A stretch of 64,000 bases of DNA from NCBI RefSeq assembly GCF_021083305.1, contig NZ_JAJFAY010000003.1, positions 62,001 through 126,000 on the forward strand, written 5' to 3'. A model generated the notes under the pieces. That model searched no databases and had not been told where the DNA came from. It saw only the letters and a list, made by a program, of their open reading frames with translations. Position 1 is the first letter of the stretch; every line of letters starts with the position of its first letter. Shown here one piece after another: positions 16,450 through 25,525 of this stretch. The translations under genes and the position numbers were made by a program. Source of the stretch: Haladaptatus sp. DYF46 (GTDB lineage: Archaea > Halobacteriota > Halobacteria > Halobacteriales > Haladaptataceae).

Positions 16450-18468
16450 TCAATCACGATGGGGAACGAAGCGAACGACGAATCCTCCATTTTCGGGAGC
16501 TGAGACCGAGAGTGACTCGGAGTTCGTAACTGTCGTCCGATCGAGTTCTAATGTGGATTGGTCGTCGAGGCTGTCGCTCGTTATTTCGGCATCGTAACGT
16601 CGACAATCGCTCAGGAATGAGAGCGGTATCTCGACCGTTCGAGCGTCACCGGCGATGATGCTGCCGACGAACCACTCACGATCCGAACGACGGGCGAGGG
16701 TTGCCTCCTCACCGGGCCGGCCGCGAAGGAAGTGTGATTCATCCCATGCCGCCGACACTGTCGAGAGAACGCGCTCGGCCAGCGGATACGAGCGGTATGT
16801 TTCGACGCTGTCCGCGAAATGCTGCCAATCGGAATGATACACGACTGAGAGGGCGAGTTCGTGGCCGAGCGTCGTCTTAGGAGGCTCATCGCTCGCGGAA
16901 AACGTCACGGGGGTATAGTCCATCGGGCCGACGACGTTCCGCGTAAACGGGAGAATGGCATTATGCGTCGGTGTCACTTCGCCGAACTTGTACTGCTCGG
17001 CGCCATGGACCGCCTCAGACGTCATCAGGTGGGGCCACGTGCGCCGTCTGCCTTTTGGAACAGTTGCCCCGTGGAAGTTGATCATGAGTTCGCGCTCGGC
17101 AGTTGCTGCTAACGCCTCGTCGTACCACTCCATTACCGTCTGGAGATCCGAATTCATATAATCGACTTTGACGCCGGCGACGCCCCACTCGCTCATTTGA
17201 TCGAGTATTGCCTCGCGTTCGGCCTCGGCGTTCATATAGTACCACGGAAGCCAAACGAGGATTCCAACATCACGTTCGGTAGCGTACTCGACGAGGTCTG
17301 GGAGCCACTCGTCATCCCACCCACGGTCTACGAGGGAGTACTCCCATCCCTGTTCTGCCGCATAATCGACGTATTCTTTCTGTGTTTCGTAGCTCTGTGG
17401 ACTCCCGCTATCGGACCACCACGACCACGCAGAACGACCGGGGCGAATCCAGGATTCGTCCTCGATCTGAGAGGGCTGGCCGAGCGCCGCCACGATATCC
17501 GATTCGACGATCGTTTCAAGACTGCCGACGAGTGCGACCCGCCACGGTGTCGCGAGCGGTCGTTCGGCACTCACGTACTCCGGAAGGCCGTACGTATCCG
17601 CGAACTCTAATTCGAAGAGATAGGGATCATCATCGTAGTCGGTATCCTCGTTGTCGTCGGTCGCTTCATCGCTTCCCGTATCGTTCGCATCGTCGACTTC
17701 CAAATGTGATGCAGAGTACCGGCCGTCTACATCAGCCTCCGTGATGAACAACCACGACCCGTCTTCAACCTCGAACAGTGAAGGAAACCCATAGGCGCCC
17801 GTCGCTGTTTTGGCGGATGTCTCCGTCCATATCTCCTCGTAAGAATCCTCGTACCCTCTATCGTATGGCAGAAGCCATCCCGTGGTATCCTCGGAGACGC
17901 GGAACGAACTCGCCTCGCCGGTGATGACGACGTCACCGTCGCCTTGCAGCTGATACCGATAGGCGATACCGTCGTTCGAAGCTCGAACCTGTATATCGAG
18001 TGGCGTTCCGTTCGCTGTGACAAATGAGAACGTTGCTTCGATCGCTTCGTATGTGTACTCCGATTGGTCGCCACCGTGTGTCTCATATCGGTCGGTTACC
18101 CGCTGGGTACTGCGTCCCTCAAAGCTGAGGCCGGTCGTCAAATCCTCTTCGAAGGTAGCAATGCCTAGAGGCGAGGGCTCCATAAGCGTCGTTCCATCGC
18201 GGCTCACGGTGAGTGATACCGCACCGTTCGACGTTGCATGTGTGAGTGTCGCTGTTACGGCTCCATTGGGACTCGTGACCGTCCATGCATTGGATCTGGC
18301 CGTCGGATCCGCGTTTGCCGTTTGCGCTTCGGAGGCAAGTACTCCCGCCGCTGGAACCGTTGCAGCTGCTCCTTGTAGTAGCGTTCGTCGTGTGAGCCCA
18401 CTTCGTTCGCCCTTTTGTCCATCCCCGTTTCGTTGCTGGGTGTGTCTTTTTACCATCCATTCGGACAA
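16450..18468 (-). CDS. Secreted GH97 family glycosidase (alpha-galactosidase/alpha-glucosidase type)
   Basis: 672 residues. A Tat signal, TRRTLLQGAAATVPAAGVLA, lies at about 26-45. The N-terminal beta-sandwich (residues 60-330) contains SPNGAVTATLTH and WLLPYDRGYEDSYEEIW, with an Asp/Thr-rich insert (SDEATDDNEDTDYDDD) typical of halophilic proteins. The catalytic barrel has VDYAAEQGWEYSLVDRGWDD, GVKVDYMNSD (Asp near 434) and HLMTSEAVHGAEQY (Glu near 482). In GH97 an Asp at this barrel position marks the retaining alpha-galactosidase branch, whereas SusB-type inverting alpha-glucosidases lack it, so a retaining enzyme is inferred. It probably hydrolyses alpha-linked oligosaccharides outside the cell, perhaps feeding the importer at 19-24 kb. 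Confidence 0.9.
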   Translation of the reverse strand: MSEWMVKRHTQQRNGDGQKGERSGLTRRTLLQGAAATVPAAGVLASEAQTANADPTARSNAWTVTSPNGAVTATLTHATSNGAVSLTVSRDGTTLMEPSPLGIATFEEDLTTGLSFEGRSTQRVTDRYETHGGDQSEYTYEAIEATFSFVTANGTPLDIQVRASNDGIAYRYQLQGDGDVVITGEASSFRVSEDTTGWLLPYDRGYEDSYEEIWTETSAKTATGAYGFPSLFEVEDGSWLFITEADVDGRYSASHLEVDDANDTGSDEATDDNEDTDYDDDPYLFELEFADTYGLPEYVSAERPLATPWRVALVGSLETIVESDIVAALGQPSQIEDESWIRPGRSAWSWWSDSGSPQSYETQKEYVDYAAEQGWEYSLVDRGWDDEWLPDLVEYATERDVGILVWLPWYYMNAEAEREAILDQMSEWGVAGVKVDYMNSDLQTVMEWYDEALAATAERELMINFHGATVPKGRRRTWPHLMTSEAVHGAEQYKFGEVTPTHNAILPFTRNVVGPMDYTPVTFSASDEPPKTTLGHELALSVVYHSDWQHFADSVETYRSYPLAERVLSTVSAAWDESHFLRGRPGEEATLARRSDREWFVGSIIAGDARTVEIPLSFLSDCRRYDAEITSDSLDDQSTLELDRTTVTNSESLSVSAPENGGFVVRFVPHRD

Positions 18469-18480
18469 CGCCTAATGACC

Positions 18481-18998
18481 ATTAATAATCATCGGATGAT
18501 ATTAAAATCAAAATACACGATATGGATATATATATATATATGGAGTTTGGCTCATAGCAGATGATGCTAATTTCGGCGCTTACGTACTCGTCGATGGTGA
18601 ATATACGGCTAGTAGCTCACTATTGTGGGAATCGATCAAAGATCAATATAAAAACCGAATTGCAATTTGTCCATACAAACCAATCTAGAAAATAGTCTGA
18701 GCCAATAATACTGCCCAGTCAGTTTTACTGACCAGTTTGTCCACACAGTATGACTAGTTAGACTGTGTCATATATCTCAAAAATCGTTACTGACTGGAAA
18801 GTGGTCAGAAATTTCCGGCGGAAATTACATTTACTTCCACGGGTGAACTGCATGTATCACTCAAGCTACTGCGATCACGGGTAAGGGTTCTCTATTCAAA
18901 TAGAAGCACACCTCGGATCATCAGGTATTTCGGTTTCTTGGCGATTTATGACACCCAAAGATAAAAAATTTTAAGGAAGACAATAGCTATGTATTACC
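18481..18998. other. Regulatory-looking intergenic region
   Basis: It separates the divergent GH97 and cupin genes. It holds a TA repeat near 18525-18541, the inverted repeats TTGT-CCAT-ACAA (18667-18678) and GTCAG-TTTTA-CTGAC (18718-18732), and further GTCAG/CTGAC half-sites to about 18820. No coding frame. It probably carries both promoters. Confidence 0.5.
18718..18732. promoter_or_regulatory. Inverted repeat GTCAG-N5-CTGAC
   Basis: A perfect 5-bp-arm palindrome about 267 bp upstream of the cupin gene and 250 bp upstream of GH97. Half-sites recur at about 18789 (actgactgg) and 18803 (ggtcag). Candidate operator for the cupin or GH97 promoter. Confidence 0.35.
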
Positions 18999-19400
18999 AT
19001 GGTAGAGGAATTTATCGACCATGATTCGCTTGAAACCGTCGTGTTTGAATGGGGGCAGAGTAAATGGATGAGCACTCCTGACATCACTGGTGCAGAATCA
19101 TTCAGTGTTGGTCAAGTACAACTCGAACCGGGGAAGGCCCACGAACGTCACGCTCATCAAGACAGTGAAGAAGTCCTTTATTTCCTTAGCGGAGAAGGAA
19201 TACAAATGATCGATGACAAGGAAAAGACCGTATCCGCAGGAGATGTTGTTTATATCCCTGATGGTGTAGAACATAGCACAGAAAATACGTCATGGGAGCC
19301 ACTCCGGTTTCTCGCTATGTATGGACCACCTGGTCCAGAATCAGAAATACAAGATATGCCCGACAACACAGTTCTTCCTCCCGGAGAGCTGCCGGACTAG
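18999..19400 (+). CDS. Cupin-domain protein
   Basis: 133 residues forming one beta-barrel. Cupin motif 1 is HERHAHQDSEEVLYFLSGEG (two His and a Glu as metal ligands), and motif 2 is GDVVYIPDGVEHSTEN (third His). Short single-domain cupins next to sugar transport genes are often sugar isomerases, epimerases or sensors. This one converges on the ABC importer genes, from which it is separated by 42 bp. No signal peptide, so cytoplasmic. The exact reaction is not predictable. Confidence 0.85.
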   Translation: MVEEFIDHDSLETVVFEWGQSKWMSTPDITGAESFSVGQVQLEPGKAHERHAHQDSEEVLYFLSGEGIQMIDDKEKTVSAGDVVYIPDGVEHSTENTSWEPLRFLAMYGPPGPESEIQDMPDNTVLPPGELPD

Positions 19401-19442
19401 CGAACTGGCAATGAGTGCTTCCTCATTGAACTAAATAGTATC

Positions 19443-20183
19443 CTACATCATACAATCGACGATGGTATCTGTGGATAAGTTTGCCGGACGATCAGAAAGG
19501 GTTATTTTGCCCTGATTCAATATCATTATCTCATCAACTAGTTCTCTGACAATATCCAGATCATGAGATACGAGGATGATAGAAGTATCTGAATTCTTCC
19601 GAAGGTTGCGAACAAAATCCACCACTAGATCCCGATCACCTCTTGATAGTTCTGTGAGTGGTTCATCGAGCATCAGCACTTCCGGTTCTGAAGCGATCGA
19701 CCGACTAATCGATAAAATTTGTTTCTGACCTCCAGTGAGATCTTCGACTTTATCGTTGGGATCTAGTGAATCGACACCATATTTCGCAAGCTGATTATCT
19801 ACTTCTTCAACCATTCGATTTTTATTTATGGTTTTTAACGGACCATATCTAGTAGTCAATTCGCGTCCCATGAAGAAATTTTCCCAGACAGTTGTCGAAT
19901 CAACCAACGCCATGTATTGATACGTCATGTTAATACCTGCTTCAAACGCTTCTTGGGGATTTCTAAATGATATCTCCTCTCCGCTTATATATATCTTCCC
20001 GCTATCTGGTTGAAGGTATCCATTTAGGATCTTTAATAACGTTGACTTACCAGCACCATTGTCTCCTACTAGACCTAATATTGAATTCTGGTTGAGTCCA
20101 AATGAGACGCTTGTAAGTGCCTCTACTGCGCCATAACTTTTTGAAATACCATCGACGGTCAGAGCATTTTCATCTGGATTCAT
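19443..20183 (-). CDS. Sugar ABC transporter ATP-binding protein (second half of an RbsA-type pair)
   Basis: 246 residues, one complete nucleotide-binding domain: Walker A GDNGAGKSTLLK near 38-49, signature DLTGGQKQILSISR, Walker B VLMLDEPLTELSRGD and switch His in ILVSHDLD. It overlaps the upstream ATPase gene by 4 bp (20180-20183). In most ribose-type importers the two nucleotide-binding domains are fused in one 500-residue RbsA; here they are separate genes. It should energise uptake with the permease at 20925 and the binding protein at 22062. Confidence 0.88.
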   Translation of the reverse strand: MNPDENALTVDGISKSYGAVEALTSVSFGLNQNSILGLVGDNGAGKSTLLKILNGYLQPDSGKIYISGEEISFRNPQEAFEAGINMTYQYMALVDSTTVWENFFMGRELTTRYGPLKTINKNRMVEEVDNQLAKYGVDSLDPNDKVEDLTGGQKQILSISRSIASEPEVLMLDEPLTELSRGDRDLVVDFVRNLRKNSDTSIILVSHDLDIVRELVDEIMILNQGKITLSDRPANLSTDTIVDCMM

Positions 20184-20935
20184 ACGCTTCCCTCCATCAT
20201 TAGGCGGTCACATTTTTTTCGACCGATTGATTCATTATCGAATTTCCCGACCATATTTCCCCGTCTGAGTATCATTATGTCATCCACTTCCCCTTCTATC
20301 GTGCTATACCATTGGCTGGTGATGATTATCGACCCAGTTTTTGAATACTCATGTAAGACCTTCCAAAGTTGGTTTATCGCGCGTTCCGATAACCCTCTAA
20401 AGGGCTCATCAAGTAATAGAAGGTCCGGTTCCGATTCAACGGCACGGCTTACTACGAGAATACGACGCTGGCCACCCGATAATTCGAGTGCTTTCTTGTT
20501 TGGGTCGAAGTCGAACCCATACTCTGTCAGCAGTTCTTGGACGTTTGACTCCATATCGTTCCTATCGACTGTCTTGATTATTCCATATTCTTTGGTCTTC
20601 TCTCTTCCCATGAAAAAATTCTCCCAAACTGCAGCCCCATCGACTAGTGCAAATTCCTCATAGGTCATCGCAACACCGCTATTTCGAGCATCTTGAGGAC
20701 TATCTGGTGAATAGTTATCCCCTCCTAAGTATAGTGTCCCGCTATCTCGTTGGACGTATCCGTTCAGGATTTTTAGCAGGGTTGATTTGCCAGCACCGTT
20801 ATCGCCTACCAATCCGAGGATCGAATTTTGTTCAACTTCGAATGAAACATCTTCGAGCGCTACAACTTCTTGATAACTTTTGGAAAGGTTTTCCACTCTG
20901 AGATTGGGCATATCCGCTGCCATTTTATGCACCAC
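20180..20935 (-). CDS. Sugar ABC transporter ATP-binding protein (first half of pair)
   Basis: 251 residues with Walker A GDNGAGKSTLLKILNGY, signature ELSGGQRRILVVSR and Walker B LLLLDEPFRGLSE. The switch region reads IITSQWYSTIEG, without the usual His, so this domain is probably the weaker or non-catalytic site, in line with the asymmetric halves of RbsA. It overlaps the permease gene (20925-20935) and the second ATPase gene, so all are translated together. An N-terminal extension (MVHKMAADMPN) could be shortened to the inner Met. Confidence 0.88.
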   Translation of the reverse strand: MVHKMAADMPNLRVENLSKSYQEVVALEDVSFEVEQNSILGLVGDNGAGKSTLLKILNGYVQRDSGTLYLGGDNYSPDSPQDARNSGVAMTYEEFALVDGAAVWENFFMGREKTKEYGIIKTVDRNDMESNVQELLTEYGFDFDPNKKALELSGGQRRILVVSRAVESEPDLLLLDEPFRGLSERAINQLWKVLHEYSKTGSIIITSQWYSTIEGEVDDIMILRRGNMVGKFDNESIGRKKCDRLMMEGSV

Positions 20936-21944
20936 CCGGAAGCACGTTTTCCAAGCTCTCTTGTCTCTTCAATTCCATGAAAACAACTGCGACGAACACC
21001 AAGAGGCCTTGTACCAATTGGAATTCGTATCCACTCACACCGGCGACTCGGGTTATCGTTAAGATGAGTTGGACAAGCAGTGCACCGGCTGGAACGTTGA
21101 TAATTTTACCAGTCCCTCCAAATAGGGAAACACCGGCGATCACGGGTGCCGCGATTGCTGGCATTAGTATATCAGCCCCTGTACCGGAGGATATTACACC
21201 CACCCGTCCAATGAGTGCGATTCCGCCGATTGATGCCAAAATGGAGCTAATAAGAAATGCGTGTCTCCGATATTTTGACGCTTCTATTCCCATTCGACTA
21301 GCTGAATCAGGGTCACCCCCGACTAAGAAGAGACGTCGTCCGCTCACCGTCTTCACACTATAAAACCACATTATTGCTACTACGATCACAGTGAGGATGA
21401 CCAGGTTTCGAACTGGTCCTGTAGATCCTACTCCGATCGTTTGGTAAAACTCCGGGAGGTTCGCGAGAGTACGGCCCTGAGTAAGAGAGAGGACTGCTCC
21501 TTGGAGTGCCCACCACGACGCCAAAGTTTGGATGAGAGACGGAACTCCAATTTTTGTGATAACAAACCCATTACCATATCCTATTATCAGTGCGGTAATG
21601 ATCGTAACTGGAAATGCAACGAGTCCTGGTAGCCCGTACTCTTGTATCACCAGTACCCCGACTAGCGGTGCAAATAATAGCACGCTAACGATTGAGAGGT
21701 CGATTTCCGCGACGATAAGTGCAAATGCCATCCCAATCGCAAGAATTGTAACCGCTGTAGACTGTAACAGGACTGTTTGTATGGTTTTATATTCAAACAA
21801 TTGTGGGAGAAAAAACCCAGCAACGATATATAGCCCTATCGTGAGTACCCACGGGAAGTAATCCTGCAGTGCGTTTTGAATAATGGCATTGTTACTCTTT
21901 CTCACGTATTCGACGATGCCTGCATCACTATTACTCCGTTTCAT
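20925..21944 (-). CDS. Sugar ABC transporter permease (RbsC/BPD_transp_2 type)
   Basis: 339 residues, about eight to ten membrane segments. Family signatures: DLSIVSVLLFAPLVGVL, the central ALIIGYGNGFVITKIGVPSL and the conserved GGDPDSASRMGIEASKYRRH before the last segments. One permease gene implies a homodimer. It follows the binding-protein gene at 117 bp and overlaps the first ATPase gene, so 24.4-19.4 kb is probably one transcript with possible internal promoters. Substrate: a monosaccharide or polyol by family; exact identity unknown. Confidence 0.9.
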   Translation of the reverse strand: MKRSNSDAGIVEYVRKSNNAIIQNALQDYFPWVLTIGLYIVAGFFLPQLFEYKTIQTVLLQSTAVTILAIGMAFALIVAEIDLSIVSVLLFAPLVGVLVIQEYGLPGLVAFPVTIITALIIGYGNGFVITKIGVPSLIQTLASWWALQGAVLSLTQGRTLANLPEFYQTIGVGSTGPVRNLVILTVIVVAIMWFYSVKTVSGRRLFLVGGDPDSASRMGIEASKYRRHAFLISSILASIGGIALIGRVGVISSGTGADILMPAIAAPVIAGVSLFGGTGKIINVPAGALLVQLILTITRVAGVSGYEFQLVQGLLVFVAVVFMELKRQESLENVLPGGA

Positions 21945-22061
21945 AGTACGTGTATCATATTCAAGGGATATAAACTTACGTATTATGTTAAAATTGTAAC
22001 ATTAAAGATATCTCTACTCAGTTTGAACCCCCCAGTATATTGGATGAATTCGAATAACTGA

Positions 22062-23393
22062 TTATATTTTACTCAGGTAATCTAGTTTTTCACCGTAATC
22101 GCCGTTTTTAAGATTCTTGTTGAATTCGTTAACCAGCGTATCTACGTAGCCCGGTTTCTCGCCTTGAGTGTTGAACTCAACATCCATCAATTCAGTTCGA
22201 CCTTTCCAAGCCGGCCAGACGTTTGCCCAATGGTTGTGCTTGTTGCAGTTGTCTCGGGAAAGTGCATATGGCTCCGGTGGTGAGATGCCGACTGGGACAC
22301 CATACTCTGATTTTTCAATTTTAATTTTACCCTTTGATTCTCCCCAATAGAGATCAACCGGATCTTCTGGTGTCTCTGTTGTTGTGCCAATTGGCACTTC
22401 CGGGATTTCTTTCCCGGATTTTTGGATCGATGGGTCATTCAAAATATGGTCATAGAATAGCTTGCTAATATTTTGAGTGATACAGAACGGTGTCTGAGGC
22501 ACAGTTATATCTTGTAACCCTTTCCGCACGAACATCGCAGAGCTAGGGTATCCATCGATACCGGCCACGAAAATGTGCTTTTCATGTTCTGCGTGGTATA
22601 GCATATTATTTGCCGCTAAGGCATTCAAAATCACCTGTGAATATGCTCCGTCACTATCTGCGAGTACAGCATCAGCGCGATTTCCCGAAAAGTAAGTCTG
22701 TGCAGCATTAGACCAACTATTGATAGTCCCGCCTGCTGCGATTTGTTTATACTTGACGTTTGGATTATCCTTCATCAGTGATTTCACGGACTTCGCTCGC
22801 TTGTTCCAACCCGTAACGTCAGGATCTCCCTGAAAATGCACAATTGTTTTCCCATTTGGGGATCCGTATTTTTCTTCAAGCCAGTCGAGTGCTTTGTTTG
22901 CCATCAGCTTTCCCATCTTTTCATCTGATGATTGAATATTATGCGTGACTCCTTTTCCAACACCGTCTTTATTGCCCGCTACAGGTGTATTGTATTTGCT
23001 TTTTGCCGTCTCAATGGCCTGTTTGTGTGCTCCAAAGGATGCCGGATTTACGATTAGTGCGTCATGATTTTGTGCACGGGTAAGGATTTCATCGTTCATC
23101 GCTGCTGGGTCCCATCCCGGGAAACTAAATGAAAAATCCCAATCTCGTTTGTGTGCTTCGATGAGATTGCCAGCAGGCATTGCTCGCCACCACGTCGATT
23201 CCGATGTAGGACCAATGAAATGGATTGATTTGCCATTATCCCATTTTGATCCCTTCGTTACTCCGCCGGAGTTTTCACCTTCTCCTGGATTATTTGCACA
23301 TCCTGATAGTGCGACAACTGTTGTTGCACCTGCAGTTTTGAGAAATGTACGTCTATTCGCTAGTAGTTTGCGACCATCGTTAGTATTGTTCAT
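22062..23393 (-). CDS. Sugar ABC transporter substrate-binding lipoprotein
   Basis: 443 residues. The N-terminus has a Tat motif and lipobox (NRRTFLKTAGATTVVALSGC), so it is exported folded and anchored by a lipid on Cys near 32. A periplasmic-binding-protein type I (RbsB-like) fold follows: SIHFIGPTSESTWWRAMPAG, NHDALIVNPASFGAHKQAIE, VHFQGDPDVTGWNKRAKSV, DAVLADSDGAYSQVIL. It is longer than RbsB (about 300), mainly through a C-terminal extension (WGESKGKIKIEKSEYGVPVG and on). It captures the sugar for the permease at 20925. Confidence 0.88.
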   Translation of the reverse strand: MNNTNDGRKLLANRRTFLKTAGATTVVALSGCANNPGEGENSGGVTKGSKWDNGKSIHFIGPTSESTWWRAMPAGNLIEAHKRDWDFSFSFPGWDPAAMNDEILTRAQNHDALIVNPASFGAHKQAIETAKSKYNTPVAGNKDGVGKGVTHNIQSSDEKMGKLMANKALDWLEEKYGSPNGKTIVHFQGDPDVTGWNKRAKSVKSLMKDNPNVKYKQIAAGGTINSWSNAAQTYFSGNRADAVLADSDGAYSQVILNALAANNMLYHAEHEKHIFVAGIDGYPSSAMFVRKGLQDITVPQTPFCITQNISKLFYDHILNDPSIQKSGKEIPEVPIGTTTETPEDPVDLYWGESKGKIKIEKSEYGVPVGISPPEPYALSRDNCNKHNHWANVWPAWKGRTELMDVEFNTQGEKPGYVDTLVNEFNKNLKNGDYGEKLDYLSKI

Positions 23394-23532
23394 CGGTACC
23401 AGTCACCAGTCACGCCCCATTGGTAATAAAGCATTTGGTTTTACATTAATGCTCAAATATATAAATATAATTATGTCTCTTGGACGACTCTACCTTGGCC
23501 TGCTCTCGGTAGTCGCTACGTGAATACGGCGT

Positions 23533-24354
23533 TCACAGTGATTTGAATTCCTCCACTTGTTCTTGGATGGCACCCTCTGTGGGTAAACGCTCCATACTCG
23601 ACGCTCCGAAAAAGCCGTGGATACCCTCGGTGTTCTCAAGAGAATATGCAACATCCTCCGGTTCAGCGAGCGCACCACCATGGGAAATCACGAAGACATC
23701 GGAGTTCGTCTCCACTGCTGCATCACGCATTTTCTGAACTTTGTTGGCGGCAGCATCCAGCGTAGAGACATCTTTCGCCCCGATATCCCCACCACGTGTT
23801 AATCCTAAGTGTGCCACGATAACGTCAGCACCAACGTCCGCCATTCTGCGTGCCTGATCTTCATTAAACACGTATGGCGCAGTGAACAACCCTCTGTTAC
23901 TCGCATTCTCTATCATCTCGATCTCCTGTTCATACCCAAGTCCGAGATCGTCCAATTCCTTTCCAAACTGTCCATCGATGAGCCCGTGTGTGGGGAAATT
24001 TTGTACCCCAGAAAAACCGAGCCGTTTGATCTCTTCGAGGAATACATCCATATCTCGAAATGGATCTGAACCGTGGACTCCAGCTAAGACTGGTGTATCC
24101 TCGACTACAGGAATCACTTCATCTGCCATGTCCACGACGATCTCGTTAGCATCGCCGTAGGCAAGAAGACCGGCATGGGAGCCACGTCCGCCCATACGAT
24201 ACCGCCCAGAGTTGTAGATGATTATGAGGTCTGTTCCTCCTCGTTCTGCAAACTTTGCGGAGATCCCGGTTCCTGCACCAGATCCAATAATCGGTTCATC
24301 GTTATCGATGGTTTCATGCAATCTTTCTCGTATTTCCTCACGAGTATACTTCAT
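23533..24354 (-). CDS. TIM-barrel PEP hydrolase-like protein (Tm-1 C-terminal domain family)
   Basis: 273 residues from ATG 24354 (MKYTREEIRERL). Family blocks: IIGSGAGTGISAKFAERGGT, LIIIYNSGRYRMGGRGSHAG, PVLAGVHGSDPFRDMD, GVQNFPTHGLIDGQF and VISHGGALAEPEDV. The family is the phosphoenolpyruvate hydrolase-like barrel found as the C-terminal domain of Tm-1 and as stand-alone proteins next to UPF0261 proteins; no UPF0261 gene is present here. The isoprimeverose or sugar-acid chemistry is unproven. Carbon-carbon bond cleavage or hydrolysis of a phosphorylated sugar is plausible given the kinase and importer. An AT-rich TATA region lies near 24390-24420 and a GTTCT/AGAAC palindrome at 24526. Confidence 0.85.
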   Translation of the reverse strand: MKYTREEIRERLHETIDNDEPIIGSGAGTGISAKFAERGGTDLIIIYNSGRYRMGGRGSHAGLLAYGDANEIVVDMADEVIPVVEDTPVLAGVHGSDPFRDMDVFLEEIKRLGFSGVQNFPTHGLIDGQFGKELDDLGLGYEQEIEMIENASNRGLFTAPYVFNEDQARRMADVGADVIVAHLGLTRGGDIGAKDVSTLDAAANKVQKMRDAAVETNSDVFVISHGGALAEPEDVAYSLENTEGIHGFFGASSMERLPTEGAIQEQVEEFKSL

Positions 24355-24525
24355 TGGCACATAACCATCTGCTACTGACAGACCAATCATTAATATAGTT
24401 ATTGTATAAAATATTTTAATTCCACATCTGAGGAAGGTTGGATCTCGCTTGCTCCCATAATATACCGACACACTACTTGACGATGGGCGAGTCAATATTT
24501 AAAAACCAACAATTCCTCGCGTATC

Positions 24526-24542
24526 GTTCTGCGAGATAGAAC
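24526..24542. promoter_or_regulatory. IclR-type operator, site 1
   Basis: GTTCTGCGAGATAGAAC, arms GTTCT/AGAAC. It lies about 172 bp upstream of the hydrolase start (24354), between it and the iclR 3' end. It matches the two sites beside iclR. Confidence 0.6.
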
Positions 24543-24693
24543 CAACCTCGAAAGCGAGATATGGACCATCGAAGAAGTAACAATCAACTGTTTCCCCACG
24601 AGTCTTGTTGGTTATCTTCCCGACTGATCGCTATGATAGCTTCACGAACGGCTGCAACGTCATTACATTATTAGCTGTGTAATGGAAGTGGCG

Positions 24694-25386
24694 TTAATAC
24701 CGAGTATAGCTGACATCGAGTCGCAGTTCACTGATCGCGTTTAGAAGTTGGTCACAGATCTCATTCTCATATTTGGCATTTTTGAATCTATGCGAAGGTC
24801 CTGTGATCGTTAGTACTCCATGCAGGGTCTGTTCTGTGTCCACAAGTGGAGCAGCGATACTACGAAGACCTTCGATGAACGTTTCGTCATCGACGATATA
24901 GTTTGGAGTACCTCCATTTTGTCCCGACGCTAAATCATCAATATCTGCGAAAACTTCGCCAGCAACGATCGTACTTGGTGGAATTCGTTGTCCCACCCGT
25001 ATATTTGTATTCGCCGCTCGATCGCCTTTTTCTATAAATAGAATTACTGCAGCCGAATTATCCTTTACAATGAATTGGCTGATCTCTCCAGTTTCGTCTG
25101 CTATCTCACGAACCTTTTCATGAATGTGGGAAAATTCTGGATTTCTAGTTTGGATACCGCCTGAAAAGTCAAGGAATCGGAACCCCAATCTGTAGCTTCC
25201 ATCTTCTCTATCTACATAATCTCTGAGGTAAAGCGTTTTTAGGTGATTATGGATCGTGCTCTTTGATGGACCGAGTTCACCCGCGATTTCTGAAACACCG
25301 CTTTTACCGTTCTCATGTAGAAATTCAATAATTTCGAGCGTAGTTTGAGTCACTTGTACCGGTACATTAGGGGTCTTCCCTGCCAT
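24694..25386 (-). CDS. IclR-family transcriptional regulator
   Basis: 230 residues from ATG 25386 (MAGKTPNVPVQ); the outer in-frame Met adds 19 residues and overlaps the operator palindrome, so I prefer the inner start. Winged helix at about 10-70: TTLEIIEFLHENGKSGVSE, GPSKSTIHNHLKTLYLRDYV. The effector domain follows: FSHIHEKVREIADETGEISQ, GEVFADIDDL, RSIAAPLVDTEQTLHGVLTI. It probably senses a pathway intermediate and controls the importer, hydrolase, kinase and itself through the 17-bp palindromes at 24526, 25419 and 25526. It is transcribed divergently from the kinase. Confidence 0.88.
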   Translation of the reverse strand: MAGKTPNVPVQVTQTTLEIIEFLHENGKSGVSEIAGELGPSKSTIHNHLKTLYLRDYVDREDGSYRLGFRFLDFSGGIQTRNPEFSHIHEKVREIADETGEISQFIVKDNSAAVILFIEKGDRAANTNIRVGQRIPPSTIVAGEVFADIDDLASGQNGGTPNYIVDDETFIEGLRSIAAPLVDTEQTLHGVLTITGPSHRFKNAKYENEICDQLLNAISELRLDVSYTRY

Positions 25387-25418
25387 AGTATATCCGTTTA
25401 AAGTGGAGATATAAAATA

Positions 25419-25435
25419 GTTCTGCCAGACAGAAC
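25419..25435. promoter_or_regulatory. IclR-type operator, site 2
   Basis: GTTCTGCCAGACAGAAC, a perfect six-base-arm palindrome (GTTCTG/CAGAAC). It sits 33 bp upstream of the preferred iclR start, over the expected core promoter, so it fits autorepression. Confidence 0.65.
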
Positions 25436-25525
25436 CTCTTCATAGCGCGATTCCGATCGAATAATTGCTAATGATTTACTATCGTTGTAATTAATACTTC
25501 CAGCCTATTTTTCCTGTTTTCCATC

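Noticed and set aside
20647-20901. Plus-strand frames inside the ABC ATPase genes
   Set aside because: Antisense shadows; Walker motifs fix the coding strand.
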